From assembly GCA_963704535.1 (NCBI GenBank), contig OY969916.1, positions 9,796,001 to 9,860,000 of the forward strand: a stretch of DNA of 64,000 nt. The letters are read 5' to 3'. Made by a program: the position numbers and the translations under genes. Source of the DNA: G963704535 sp963704535. Its GTDB lineage: Bacteria; Chloroflexota; Chloroflexia; Chloroflexales; Roseiflexaceae. The notes beneath the pieces are model-generated. The model did not search any database and was not told the DNA's origin. It was given only the letters and a program-made list of their open reading frames with translations. Positions 25,227-35,042 of this stretch are shown piece after piece. The first letter of the stretch is position 1. Every line of letters starts with the position of its first letter.

Positions 25227-28200
25227 TACACCTGACAGCTATCGGCAAACTTCGCAAACAACCAATCGTCGTCGCGCACCCGGCGCGCGGTGAAGTCGGC
25301 CCGTTTCTGCCAGACATCGCTTTCTACGGCATGGGCCAGGGCGTGCTCGAATTTGACATCACTCTTCAGCGCCGCCATGACGCGGGCAAGCCGCGCCTGG
25401 CTCAAATGCAGCAGCGCCACCCGCAGCAGATTGTGCGTGATCGCACCCCATTCGACCTTGTAGGGATTGGCTCTGCGGAAGTAGTGCAAGATGGTGACTG
25501 CCGGCGCCACCCACACTTCATAGCCCAACAGCCAGTAGCGCATACAGATTTCCAAATCTTCCGAGCCCCATTGCGGCATACCGGCATCAAACGCCCCGGC
25601 CTGTTTCAAGGTATCGTGGCGCATGGCCATAAAGCCGCCGCCTAAGGTCGGTACCGGGTAGGGTTCGTCGGCCTGCTTGGACAACCATTCCACCCGCAGC
25701 TTGGCTTCGGCGATCCGTTGGCCACACGCCGCGCTGAGTTCGGGCTTGCCCATGACGCCAATGCCGGGGCCAACCACTCCCACGTTTGGGCGGTTGAGCG
25801 TACAGACGATCGGCTGCCACCAATCGGTCGGCAGATCGATATGCGCGTCGGCAAAGACCACGATCTCACCTTGCGCCGCCGCCAGGCCACGATTGCGCGC
25901 CTGGGCCACGCCCAGCGCTTCGGGCGTGCTGATCAGGTGGATGTTGGGGCAGGGCGCCTCCAGCAAAAAATCAGCACTGCCATCGGTCGAGCCATTGTCG
26001 ACCACAATGATCTCGCTGTGCTCCGGCAGCGTCGCAGCGAATTGCTCCACGGTGCGCTGGAGCAACACCGACTCATTCGAGGCCGGCAAGATCACGCTGA
26101 TCTTGAGCGGATAGTCGCCCCGAAACAGGCCGTCGGTCTGTTCGGCCGGCAGCGCCGCCGGCGGCGGAATGACAAAGAACGGCGGGGGAAACGCGATCTC
26201 TTCTTCGTGGGCTTCGCGCTTCGCGGCCGGCATGGTGGTCAGACACTCCTGAACCAGCACGCCATAGTCGCTCTTCCACTGCGGCTGGAGCTGAACTTGG
26301 CCTAGCGGGATCTCGCCGCGTGTCGCCTGCCCTGCGACATAGCCCACGACTTTCCCCTCCTCCTGGCCGTCCGTACCCATCGTGCTGAAGTGATACGAGC
26401 CAGTTGCCTGCCAGCGGTAGAGATAGTAGATATCCACCGGCTTGATCGACTGGACGTGAACGGCAGTCGGCGCGGCTGATCGACAGAGCTGCTCGAATTC
26501 CAGATCATAGCGATTGCCGATGTGCGGGTAGCCCTGCACCTGGACGAATAGCTCGCGCCGCCAACAGCTACCGCCGTGAAAGAGATTTGCGTCGGGGCCG
26601 CTCAGCTTACCGCCATTCCAGAACCAGGCTTTGTCGGCCTTGAAAAAAGCCTTTTTGGCATCCAGATGGGTGACGCTGTAGGAAAGACGGTGCGGCAGGT
26701 AGATGTCGTCGTCGTGCCAGACGAAGATCAGATCGTGGGATGCCAGCGCCGCCGCCGCTTTATACTTCTCGCCCACCGAGTGAAACCGCCTGGGCACGTT
26801 GATCACGCGCACGTCCGGGTGATCGAATTCAAGCGTTTGCCCCTCGTAATCATTGAGGACGATCAGCTCTTTCGGGCCAGGGTAGTCCTGGCGCAGGAAC
26901 GACTCGATCGCCTCTTCCAGCAATGCCACGCGGCCATAGGTCGGGCAGATGCACGTCACCGGTGGCGGATCGGTGAGCTGGGCCGCCCACGTGTTCGCCG
27001 TAGCGGCACTATCGCTGCCCTGCGCCTGGTCGGGAGGCGTCGCCTCCGCAGCCACAGCGCCCATGCGCTGGAAGACGTCTTGGACGGCCGCACTGTCGGC
27101 CAGCTCCTGAAAGGCCCGCTCGTAGGCGTCCAGCTCGGCATCGATGTCAAGCTGAACCACGTCGAGGGTTACGTTTTCCTGCGCGCTTTTGGCATAGGGC
27201 AGGATCGTGCCGAATGGCTCACCGGCTGCAAAGCGGATGGTTTGGTTCGGGCGTGTGAATTTCCAGGTGACATTGATGGTGCATGGCAGCAGCGACGTGT
27301 CGACGATCTGCTCCAACGGATACAGGCCATCCTTAGGCATATTGATCGGGCCGCGCACCCAGAGAACCTGCTCGTCTTCGGTTTTGAACTGATAGCCCGG
27401 ATAAAAAGTAAGCAACCCCTGGCCCAGCCGGCTCTGCACGAAGGCCGGGGCATCGGCGTCGGGCGCCTCGATCCGAATGTCGATATCCTCGGCGTTTGGT
27501 CCGCCGTTCCAGGTGGCTTCAAAGGCATATGGGCAGCGCAACTCCCAGCCTTTGCCGCCAGCCGTGCCCAAGGCGAGGTCGGCGGCGACCGCCCCGACCT
27601 CGGTGGCCCAGGCGCGTTCGTTCGGCGCAGGCTCGATCGCGGCCGCCTGATCGGATAGTGAGTAGGCTGTGATTTTCATGCTGGTGATCGATCTCCTTGT
27701 TTGCTCATCGGCGATTTCAAAACATACAGGTACAAAAGGCCACCCACTCAAACAGATATCAGGGCTTGTCGAGAGGTTGGGCCGATCGAATGCGGAAGGA
27801 ATCGAATCCTGGTTGGGGATCAATGGGGGCGGATAGCAGTCTTTCCTGATGAACGTGCATTCAAACACTTCCGGCACCGCAATGCCGCCCACGTTGACCG
27901 TGCCACGCCAATTATTTGCATGCAAATGCACCAAGACATGATTCGCAGTCAGCTTGCCCAAAAAGCTACTGCTTTCAGAATAATCACGTTCAAAGAGATC
28001 ATGAATCTCGATAACGATCTGCTTGAACTTCAAGAGTTCTTCAGTTGATAGTGCGGATATCCAGGCAAATTCGCCACCTTCGATATCCAGCTTGAGAAAG
28101 ATGTCGTCGGATTGGCTCATATACTCTTTCAGATTCGAGCTGTACTCGGAACTGATTGGGCCTATCGATTTCTTAATGAAGGTAAGGCGGGGAGATTTCT

Positions 28201-30283
28201 GCTCTCCGTTATCTATGTTGGGATCAAACGCATAGCAATCGGCCCTATACTTATCGATAAAATCGATCTCAAAGTCGTCGTTGCCGCCGATCCCGCCAGA
28301 AAGCAATAGGTTATAGGGGCCAAGGTGATCGCAAATGACGTAGCCACCATCAGTATCTGTGCCCAATCTTACTTTGGCAACGGGTGATTGATAGACGACC
28401 AATGCGGACAAGGAGGCTTCGGCCTCAGGAACAATAGGTGCAGCTTGTAAATCAACGCTCCTGCCGGCAGCGCTGGATGAGAATTGCATCGGAAATCGCT
28501 TTGGTTGTTCTAGAAACCTTCTGGCAATCCGATTGAAATTGGTGTCAACCCGTGTGATATATTCGACAGTTAAATCGCGCAGATACTTTTCCCAAGAAAG
28601 CGTCTCCCACAAATGATGACAGTATGATGTTTCAAATGAATCCGAATTCTCTTCAAACAGCCACTTGAGATGAGCGTCATCCCAAAGTGGCCAGTGAAAC
28701 TTATTATGGCTTTCGATATGGACGAGTTCAGGAAAGAGTTTCGCAAGATGAGCAGGGTATAATACCGAATACTCAGCCCAATAGTTATCACGGCCTTCCG
28801 ATCTAAACCCTTCCCAAAGCGACGTTTTTGGGTCAAATCCCGCCAGCCATTTCTGAGCGAAAGGTGCGTTCTTTTGGGATAGCATGACCCCATTACACAG
28901 ACAATCGCCCCCCTCTCCTTCTTGTCCCAAGACGAAGGGATACTGCAAAAGTGGCGTAAATGGTTTGGTGCAGATGACATCCATATCTAAATAAACCCCC
29001 CCTTGCTCAATCAGAAGCTGTAGACGTAAAACGTCAGCCTGATGGGCGTAGTGGTGGAGAGGTTGTCCAAATATCTGATTTGGTGGCTCTACACGGACCA
29101 GGTTTACGTAGGGCTTGGCCTTTTCCCACCATTCCCCGCTTCCTTCATTGCTATAATATAAATTGATCACGTCGGGATGATTGACTTCAAATGCGGATTT
29201 AATGGCCAGATAATGCACCAAAGAAAAAGGGATTTCGGGGTTATCTGGCCTGAAGAAGATAAAGTGAAAGACGTTCGGAATCGGCGGAACCGCAGCGAGT
29301 TCGGTCGCGTCGCACATGGCTCGATCCGATTGTTGAGCTTGTCGAACTTTGTCTGGAGTTTCGATGGGAGTGGCGCTCAAGCCCTGCTCAAACAATAACT
29401 CGACTTCCTGATGGCAGGCGTTGGGCTCAAAACCAGCATAAGCATCGACCCGGATGCGATAGCCCTGGTCGAACAGCTCGGCCAGGTGGTCGGCAGCGTA
29501 TTCGGGCGCCGCACCCGCTTGAGTGGCAAACACGGTTTGCACCTTGTTGACCGGGTTGCAGAAGGCGACCGATTGCTCGTAGCAAAGCAAAAAGCGATGG
29601 TTGGCACGCAACATGGAACGGCGATCCTGCATGGACGCCTCCAATGTGTTCGGATTTTTGAAGGGCAGTTGATCTAACAGGCGCGTCATCTCGTCACTGC
29701 GGAACACGGAACTGGAGACTTCGAGCGGGTAGTTGAAATCTCCCCGCGCGGTCGTCCAATCAAAGAGCCGTATATGTTCTCGAACTGGTTTGAGTGTGGG
29801 AACAACTTGAGCTTGACTGTATGAATATTGATAGGTGGTATTTGCGCCGAGGCGTAGCGAAAAGGCCGCGGCCTGCGGATGATCTGCCAGTGCTGCTCGA
29901 ATCTCGCATAAGCGAAAGTCTCGCACGAAGATGTTATCATCGACCAGGAACAAGATATATCCAGCCTGGCCCTTTGCCCCATGGGATACCAGTAAGCGCA
30001 CGACATCCTGGCGAAAGTCGGTCTCTTCAACAAAGTGGACGGTGCCGGCAGCAGCGTACGCCTCCGCTAGTTGTGCATACTGCTTGGCGTGGCGTTGATT
30101 CGTTGTTTTGTAGATGACATGCAACGTGATGGCGTCAGCATCTTGACAATGCAAGTGGAACGAACGCAGCGTCGCATCCAACTGCATCGCCCGGTCGCGG
30201 CTGAAAACGATCCCTAGAATCCAGGCGCGCTCGTTCGGCGCCGGCTCGATCACGACCGCCTGATCAGACAGTTGTTCAGTCAT
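25226..30283 (-). CDS. Giant multi-module glycosyltransferase / FkbM methyltransferase protein
   Basis: The single frame encodes about 1685 residues in six modules. (a) A glycosyltransferase-like module at 30250-29380 contains FLVDDNIFVRD. (b) A GT32-like DXD sugar transferase at 29290-28550 contains YLDMDVICTKPF. (c) An FkbM-like methyltransferase at 28400-27850 contains LSGGIGGNDDFEIDF and FLKLDIEGGEFAWI. (d) A DUF6065 domain at 27679-27050 contains GWELRCPYAFEATWNGG. (e) A GT2 at 26990-26230 and (f) a GT2 at 26150-25270 (VFADAHIDLP, GSEDLEICMRYW) end the protein. An ATG at 27679 preceded by AAGGAG marks a former gene start inside the frame. The frame continues upstream of 30283 into the tail of the preceding GT2, so the two were probably joined. 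Confidence 0.8.
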   Translation of the reverse strand: MTEQLSDQAVVIEPAPNERAWILGIVFSRDRAMQLDATLRSFHLHCQDADAITLHVIYKTTNQRHAKQYAQLAEAYAAAGTVHFVEETDFRQDVVRLLVSHGAKGQAGYILFLVDDNIFVRDFRLCEIRAALADHPQAAAFSLRLGANTTYQYSYSQAQVVPTLKPVREHIRLFDWTTARGDFNYPLEVSSSVFRSDEMTRLLDQLPFKNPNTLEASMQDRRSMLRANHRFLLCYEQSVAFCNPVNKVQTVFATQAGAAPEYAADHLAELFDQGYRIRVDAYAGFEPNACHQEVELLFEQGLSATPIETPDKVRQAQQSDRAMCDATELAAVPPIPNVFHFIFFRPDNPEIPFSLVHYLAIKSAFEVNHPDVINLYYSNEGSGEWWEKAKPYVNLVRVEPPNQIFGQPLHHYAHQADVLRLQLLIEQGGVYLDMDVICTKPFTPLLQYPFVLGQEGEGGDCLCNGVMLSQKNAPFAQKWLAGFDPKTSLWEGFRSEGRDNYWAEYSVLYPAHLAKLFPELVHIESHNKFHWPLWDDAHLKWLFEENSDSFETSYCHHLWETLSWEKYLRDLTVEYITRVDTNFNRIARRFLEQPKRFPMQFSSSAAGRSVDLQAAPIVPEAEASLSALVVYQSPVAKVRLGTDTDGGYVICDHLGPYNLLLSGGIGGNDDFEIDFIDKYRADCYAFDPNIDNGEQKSPRLTFIKKSIGPISSEYSSNLKEYMSQSDDIFLKLDIEGGEFAWISALSTEELLKFKQIVIEIHDLFERDYSESSSFLGKLTANHVLVHLHANNWRGTVNVGGIAVPEVFECTFIRKDCYPPPLIPNQDSIPSAFDRPNLSTSPDICLSGWPFVPVCFEIADEQTRRSITSMKITAYSLSDQAAAIEPAPNERAWATEVGAVAADLALGTAGGKGWELRCPYAFEATWNGGPNAEDIDIRIEAPDADAPAFVQSRLGQGLLTFYPGYQFKTEDEQVLWVRGPINMPKDGLYPLEQIVDTSLLPCTINVTWKFTRPNQTIRFAAGEPFGTILPYAKSAQENVTLDVVQLDIDAELDAYERAFQELADSAAVQDVFQRMGAVAAEATPPDQAQGSDSAATANTWAAQLTDPPPVTCICPTYGRVALLEEAIESFLRQDYPGPKELIVLNDYEGQTLEFDHPDVRVINVPRRFHSVGEKYKAAAALASHDLIFVWHDDDIYLPHRLSYSVTHLDAKKAFFKADKAWFWNGGKLSGPDANLFHGGSCWRRELFVQVQGYPHIGNRYDLEFEQLCRSAAPTAVHVQSIKPVDIYYLYRWQATGSYHFSTMGTDGQEEGKVVGYVAGQATRGEIPLGQVQLQPQWKSDYGVLVQECLTTMPAAKREAHEEEIAFPPPFFVIPPPAALPAEQTDGLFRGDYPLKISVILPASNESVLLQRTVEQFAATLPEHSEIIVVDNGSTDGSADFLLEAPCPNIHLISTPEALGVAQARNRGLAAAQGEIVVFADAHIDLPTDWWQPIVCTLNRPNVGVVGPGIGVMGKPELSAACGQRIAEAKLRVEWLSKQADEPYPVPTLGGGFMAMRHDTLKQAGAFDAGMPQWGSEDLEICMRYWLLGYEVWVAPAVTILHYFRRANPYKVEWGAITHNLLRVALLHLSQARLARVMAALKSDVKFEHALAHAVESDVWQKRADFTARRVRDDDWLFAKFADSCQV

Positions 30284-32240
30284 GGTCGCGATATGCCTGG
30301 ACACCAACTGCCGGTAGTCGGTGTTCCAGTGTGGCTGTAAGGGGAGGCGTCCTTGAGGGATCACACCCCGGCTTACCCGTTGTTCGGACAAACGCCTCAA
30401 CTTCTTGATGGCCTATATTGGTGCCCGGACGATAGTCGCCGAAGCCGCTCATGTGATAGGAGCCTGTGCCATTCCAGCGGTAGAGGTAATAGATATCTTC
30501 CGGCTGAGTGTCGTAGGCGCTGGTCGAGCCTGGAAATTGGTGCTCAAGCAGGTCTTCAAAGGCCATATCCTCGCCCGAACCGGCAGCCCCATAGCCGCGC
30601 ACCGCGTCAAACAGCGTACGTGACCAGCAACTGATGCCGTGGAGGGTGTTGCAAGCCGGGCCGCTCAACTGCCCATCGTTCCAGAACCAGGCGCTGCCGG
30701 CTTTGAAAAAGCCGCGCTTGTGATCGAAATGGGCCACCGAGAAGGACAGCCGGTGCGGCAGGCAAATATCGTCGTCATCCCACCCAAAGAGCAGATCGTG
30801 CGATGCCAGAGCCACAGCCATATTCCGTTTTTCGCCCACCGTGCGAACGCGTTTAGGGACATTAATCACCCGCACCTCGGGGTGCTCGAACTCAAGCAGT
30901 TGCCCCTCGTAATCATTCAGGACAATCAGCTCTTTCTGGCCGGGATAATCCTGCTGCAAGAACGAATGGATCGCTTCTTCGAGTAGCTCAACCCGCCCGT
31001 ACGTGAGGCAGATACAGCTCACTGGCGGGGGATCGCTGAGTTGTGCGACCCACCCCCGTTCCTCAGATGCAGGCTGCACATAACGTTGGTACACCCGTAC
31101 ATTCTCCTGGCCTAGCAACCCTGCGTTGCGATTCTCGGCACTGGCAGGTGAACTCAAATACAGCCCCAAAAACTCGCGAAGGTGCAAGAACGACTCGTTC
31201 TCAGCCATCCGCAGCCAGAATTCCCAGTCACCGGCGACCTCAAAGCTCTCGTCAAAGTAGCCATAGGTGGCATGCATACTCTTTCGCCACATGGGCTGCG
31301 GCCCTATACAGCAGCGACGGAGCAGCTCCAACCGGTCAAAGTCAGGCCAGTTCAATTCAGCCACGGGCGTGTGGGCCTCGAAGGTCTCGTTCTCGGTTCG
31401 CGTCATGTAGGCATTCGCGTAGACCAGGGCAATATCGGGCCTGGCTTCGAGGGTGGCCACCATGCGCTCGAAGGCGTCACGCTTGTGGCGATCGTTGGTA
31501 TTGGCGTTGGTGATGTAGGTGCCACGCGCGGCCTGAATGCCGCGATTCCAGGCGGTATAAATACTCTCGCGCCGGCCGGTGCGGATATACACGATGTTGT
31601 CGTAGCGTTGCTGAAATTCCCTGACGATCGTCCATTCGTTTTGTTGCGAACCACTGTCGACCACAACGATCTCGAGCCGCTCGGCAATCGTCTGCGCCTC
31701 CAGATCCTCAAGACAACCGCGGAGGAAACGCTCGGCATTGTAAGTAGATACAATGGCGGAGACGAGCGGAGGCGTTCCAATAGTCGGTGTAGATTGTTTC
31801 ATGGGTTTGCTTGGCCCTAATGCGTCAATAGACCTATCCAGTACCTCGTCCGCTCTCACACTTGGGAAATTGGCTAATTCCACCAGGTCAGGATAGATTC
31901 CATAAGAAATCAAATCACTTATGTATGTTCTGCCGGTCAAACCATCCGCTGCCCATCGTATGGGATAAACATGATCACAGAGTTTTTTCGCCCCTTTGAT
32001 ATTAATAAAATAGGCACTGGTTCGATTAGCATAACTTTGGAAATGACAGACACTATACGTTGTATAAACCGGCGAACCAAAAGGTATTTTGTTGACATCC
32101 GTCCGGAAATTAATAAACTCCCAATCATCAGGAAATGTATGGCGCTGCTCAAGAACGCCCATGAGTTCATTCTTTATCATTACATCGTCTTCAAGGATTA
32201 AAACCTCCTCTATGTTTTCTGCAATCATGCGCTCCCACAT
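30276..32240 (-). CDS. GT25 C-terminal part plus two GT2 modules (frameshifted at both ends)
   Basis: Residues 1-140 are the second half of a GT25 (LPS-type) transferase with LILEDDVMI, whose first half is in the neighbouring frame. The segment LGEIGCALSHATMWERM is restored by removing one base at 32278-32281 (CTGAACTC to CTGACTC on the minus strand). Two GT2 modules follow: VSAIVSTYNAERFLRG at about 31750 and VSCICLTYGRVELLEE at about 31020, the latter with FGWDDDDICLPHRL. The C-terminal 35 residues are out of frame. The paralogue at 23306 shows that the true tail reads on into the downstream frame after removal of one base at 30382-30387. Confidence 0.75.
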   Translation of the reverse strand: MWERMIAENIEEVLILEDDVMIKNELMGVLEQRHTFPDDWEFINFRTDVNKIPFGSPVYTTYSVCHFQSYANRTSAYFINIKGAKKLCDHVYPIRWAADGLTGRTYISDLISYGIYPDLVELANFPSVRADEVLDRSIDALGPSKPMKQSTPTIGTPPLVSAIVSTYNAERFLRGCLEDLEAQTIAERLEIVVVDSGSQQNEWTIVREFQQRYDNIVYIRTGRRESIYTAWNRGIQAARGTYITNANTNDRHKRDAFERMVATLEARPDIALVYANAYMTRTENETFEAHTPVAELNWPDFDRLELLRRCCIGPQPMWRKSMHATYGYFDESFEVAGDWEFWLRMAENESFLHLREFLGLYLSSPASAENRNAGLLGQENVRVYQRYVQPASEERGWVAQLSDPPPVSCICLTYGRVELLEEAIHSFLQQDYPGQKELIVLNDYEGQLLEFEHPEVRVINVPKRVRTVGEKRNMAVALASHDLLFGWDDDDICLPHRLSFSVAHFDHKRGFFKAGSAWFWNDGQLSGPACNTLHGISCWSRTLFDAVRGYGAAGSGEDMAFEDLLEHQFPGSTSAYDTQPEDIYYLYRWNGTGSYHMSGFGDYRPGTNIGHQEVEAFVRTTGKPGCDPSRTPPLTATLEHRLPAVGVQAYRDHD

Positions 32241-34221
32241 GGTGGCGTGGGAAAGAGCACAGCCGATCTCGCCAAGAGTTCAGCTCTCGTCCTATGGTTT
32301 TTATGGCTTGTTGTGCGGAATAGTGTTTTAATTCCTCTGAACCCAAGCATTTGCCATCAACAGCCGGAATTATTTCAAACTGCCACTGTAGCTCTTTTAG
32401 TTGCCGCTCCATGTATTCGCGCCGATCTCTCGATCGTTCAAGGTTGAGAACCCAAATAGGAAATGGCCGATTGATTTTTGTTTCTGTCATAATCGCCCCC
32501 TTCGGACGAAAAGGAACACTCATAACCAGTGCTGACGACTCACTGGACTTTGCGTTCAATAATGTGACCAGCGATTTGACACGTTCGTTATAGGTGTGTC
32601 GCTTGCCGAGCTGGTAACCACTCTCGGCGATCTGTTCCCGTCGCTGTGGATGGTCCAGCGCATATTGGATTTTATCCCGTAATTCGGCAAGGTCGTGGTA
32701 GATCAAACAGTTTTCTCCATCGACAAATCCCAGATCGCTATACTGCGGATTCGCGCTGGTAAGCAGCAACGTCCGGCAACCCAGGGTTTCAAAATTCCTG
32801 TAATTGATATCATTGGCGATATTTTTATTGAAATGAATCTTGTAGGAATTGATGGCCTGCACCATATCCGCGCCAATGACGAAGATATCTCGCTTCAACT
32901 GAAAAGACGTTTCGATGAATGACAAATAGGATTCTCGATTCACAATGTTGCCGCAGAAGCCGACATCATATTTCTTTTCTATGTCCTGTGGGTAGATGAG
33001 CGCGTCGTTGAAACAATTAGGAAACCAGACACTGTTTTTCTTTATGCGTGCATCTGCTTCTTCTACGATAAAGTCTCTGGTTGCCTGCAACATCATATCG
33101 TAGCGATCCCTTAGATAAAGTTCACGATAAGGCGTCATGCCTCTCACGTGCGCATCAATAGCCCACATGATTTTATAAGCTTTGACATGGGTTAAAGAGG
33201 GTACCCACCCAATCGCATCATAATTTTCCAGGTTGAAGATCACATCATAGGCATTGAAATCCAGCGTCTTGTGTATGCCGCACTGTCCCGACCCGGAGAG
33301 CCGAGCATCGCCCTCTGTTTCAGAACAGACGAAGCTGGGGTAGCCGGGATGACCCAATCCCCAGATATCGGCCTCCCAACCCAAACGCTGAAAAGCGGAT
33401 TGCAGAGCAAAACATTCGCGAAACTGTCGATTCTTTTCGTGTCTGCCGTTTTCCTGGATAATTAACATTTTCATATCAAGTAATCCTCTCCCAGGCTGAA
33501 AAACCTGTTGGGCTATCACCTGACCCTCGTCTACAAAGGGGTCTGGATGTGATTGTAAAAATTGCTTTAGCTGTTCGAGATGGCCGATGACGAGCTGATC
33601 ATGCTCATCGAAGACTTGGCCGACGAATTGATAACCAACTCTCTTGCTGGGGAACGGCTTATGATCGAAGATCGGATCGTGTACCAAGACATTATCACGG
33701 ATGAGCGGATAGATAATCTCTCTCAAGAAATTCTGGTCGACCTGGTGAAAGTCTCCTTTTTGATAATTTCTGATTAACTCAGCCATATTTGGAATGAGTC
33801 CTTTTTTGATGCCCCACATGCCAGCCAAGATTGTTGCTCCATGCTGGGGGTGATCGCGCATAATATGAAACCCCCGATCACTATTTTCCCATTCCTTTAC
33901 GGCCAGCATTTCTCTTTCGCCTAATCGCGAGTCCGTATCCCTAGAAATCATGACATCAACGAACGGATCGCAAGCGGCAAAGAATCTCCAGAACGTACCT
34001 GTCCAATCAGGTTTTTCATTTACAACAAAAACTTCAGTATTATTCCTGGCACATAATTCGTGGATGACAGGGGTTGGAGCGTTTTTAGCGACATAGAATC
34101 TGCACATCCAATCCGGATAAAAAATAGTCGCCAGGTCGGCGTTTCTAATGGCACCGATCGTATATTTTGGATTTTCGCCCCACAGACTAAAAGCTATAAC
34201 CTTTTTCATGGGTGTTATCAT
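32191..34221 (-). CDS. Glycosyltransferase-like, CgeB/GT4-like and GT25 N-terminal modules in one frame
   Basis: Three modules are read through. Module 1 (34209-33500) starts MKKVIAFSLWGENPKY and has DVMISRDTDSRLG; I do not recognise its family with certainty, although a GT-A fold is likely. Module 2 (33474-32540) is a GT4/CgeB-like transferase with DVGFCGNIVNRESYL and a C-terminal GENCLIYHDLAELRDKI. Module 3 (32490-32290) is the N-terminal half of GT25 (PIWVLNLERSRDRREYME), cut by a frameshift. ATG codons at 33474 and 32490 each have a purine-rich SD upstream (GGGAGAGGA, AAGGGGG). These look like original gene starts whose upstream stop codons have been lost. Confidence 0.75.
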   Translation of the reverse strand: MITPMKKVIAFSLWGENPKYTIGAIRNADLATIFYPDWMCRFYVAKNAPTPVIHELCARNNTEVFVVNEKPDWTGTFWRFFAACDPFVDVMISRDTDSRLGEREMLAVKEWENSDRGFHIMRDHPQHGATILAGMWGIKKGLIPNMAELIRNYQKGDFHQVDQNFLREIIYPLIRDNVLVHDPIFDHKPFPSKRVGYQFVGQVFDEHDQLVIGHLEQLKQFLQSHPDPFVDEGQVIAQQVFQPGRGLLDMKMLIIQENGRHEKNRQFRECFALQSAFQRLGWEADIWGLGHPGYPSFVCSETEGDARLSGSGQCGIHKTLDFNAYDVIFNLENYDAIGWVPSLTHVKAYKIMWAIDAHVRGMTPYRELYLRDRYDMMLQATRDFIVEEADARIKKNSVWFPNCFNDALIYPQDIEKKYDVGFCGNIVNRESYLSFIETSFQLKRDIFVIGADMVQAINSYKIHFNKNIANDINYRNFETLGCRTLLLTSANPQYSDLGFVDGENCLIYHDLAELRDKIQYALDHPQRREQIAESGYQLGKRHTYNERVKSLVTLLNAKSSESSALVMSVPFRPKGAIMTETKINRPFPIWVLNLERSRDRREYMERQLKELQWQFEIIPAVDGKCLGSEELKHYSAQQAIKTIGRELNSWRDRLCSFPRHHVGAHDCRKHRGGFNP

Positions 34222-34226
34222 CCAAT

Positions 34227-34301
34227 CTACTTTACAATCTGGGTGGGGGGAGACTGAGGGGCAGCCCGCTCAAACCCCTTTTTCCCAGAACTGTAAAGCA
34301 C
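34227..34301. repeat. Palindromic element, copy I (core only)
   Basis: CTTTACAATCTGGG and CCCAGAACTGTAAAG form the arms; the core is GAGGGGCAGCCCGCTC. It starts six bases upstream of the first glycosyltransferase start codon and would lie in its 5' leader. Confidence 0.78.
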
Positions 34302-34519
34302 CAAATTCCAAGGCCAGCCGGGCATGCGCCAGGCGCCTGGCGAGCACAACATTCACAGCTCTACCCTTGCCGCAGAGTTAATGGGGGTACAGGCAATTAT
34401 ACGTACGATCGGCGCCGTGGGCATCTGACAAATGATATATCTTTACCATTGACATTTGTCATATGCCGCCTATAACATATGGCCAGCAACCTATGCGAGA
34501 TCTCCGTCTTTCGGCGTAC

Positions 34520-34548
34520 TTGATCTCGTCGTCGGGCCGTGGTACACT
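34520..34548 (+). promoter_or_regulatory. Promoter of the resistance leader
   Basis: TTGATC (34520-34525), a 17-base spacer and TACACT (34543-34548) form a probable sigma-70-type promoter. The transcript would contain the element J hairpin, the leader peptide and the three downstream hairpins. Confidence 0.65.
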
Positions 34549-34583
34549 CGCGGCAGCATGAACGCATAGCGTTCCTAAATGAG

Positions 34584-34638
34584 TTGTAAAAGGGGGTGTG
34601 GGGGAAGCCCCCACAAAACCTCCTTCCCACCTTACAAC
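34584..34638. repeat. Palindromic element, copy J
   Basis: Perfect outer arms GTTGTAA/TTACAAC and inner arms GTGGGGG/CCCCCAC. It is a diverged but well-paired relative of the dispersed family and lies in the leader transcript. Confidence 0.7.
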
Positions 34639-34677
34639 CCTGATAGGAATGTTGTATAACCAAGGAGAGGGAGCACT

Positions 34678-34737
34678 ATGGCAGCCACAGCTTACAATTT
34701 TGGGCTTCTCACCATCTCGGGTGAGCGCCTACTGTAA
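34678..34737 (+). CDS. 19-residue leader peptide upstream of the TetM-like gene
   Basis: The short gene encodes MAATAYNFGLLTISGERLL and is preceded by a very strong ribosome site (AAGGAGAGGGAG). It is followed by about 145 bases of spacer and then three hairpins before a ribosomal-protection GTPase gene. This order (strong SD, tiny reading frame, terminators, resistance gene) is that of ribosome-mediated attenuation, in which antibiotic-stalled ribosomes on the leader let transcription continue. The peptide has no similarity I can name. Confidence 0.7.
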   Translation: MAATAYNFGLLTISGERLL

Positions 34738-34882
34738 GTGCGCCTGGTGACCGATAATTCCATCGCTTGCGGTGACGAACGCGGTTGATCCACTGGTTCG
34801 CGGCTTGTAGTTCAGCTACTGCCGCGACACTGTTGGGTTGTATCCGTTGATGTTCCTCTCGCAGCGTAGATAGACAATCGAA

Positions 34883-34924
34883 GCGGCCTCGGGTGCATAT
34901 CAGCCCCGAGGCCGCCGCGTTTTT
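34883..34924 (+). terminator. Leader terminator 1
   Basis: An 11-bp stem GCGGCCTCGGG/CCCGAGGCCGC (34883-34893 with 34905-34915) is followed by CGCG and TTTTT (34920-34924). It is a classical intrinsic terminator in the leader. Confidence 0.85.
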
Positions 34925-34955
34925 ACGGCCACGGGAAGATCAGCCCCGTGGCCGT
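34925..34955 (+). promoter_or_regulatory. Leader hairpin 2 (possible antiterminator partner)
   Basis: A perfect 11-bp stem ACGGCCACGGG/CCCGTGGCCGT with loop AAGATCAGC has no T-run. Its arms are nearly complementary to those of hairpins 1 and 3, so alternative pairings are possible. Confidence 0.7.
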
Positions 34956-34962
34956 CGTTGAT

Positions 34963-34996
34963 ACGGCCGCAGGGATGCCTGCGGCCGTTTTGTATT
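34963..34996 (+). terminator. Leader terminator 3
   Basis: An 11-bp stem ACGGCCGCAGG/CCTGCGGCCGT with a four-base loop is followed by TTTGTATT. It is the last barrier before the TetM-like gene. Confidence 0.82.
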
Positions 34997-35042
34997 CCCT
35001 GTGAGAAAAGACCGCCTAGTTGAATCGCACTGAGGGGTAGAT

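Noticed and set aside
30276..32290. Programmed ribosomal frameshifting in the glycosyltransferase frames
   Set aside because: There is no slippery heptamer or downstream structure, and the same GTTC motif occurs on the assembly plus strand at shifts in genes of both orientations, so a sequence error is more likely.
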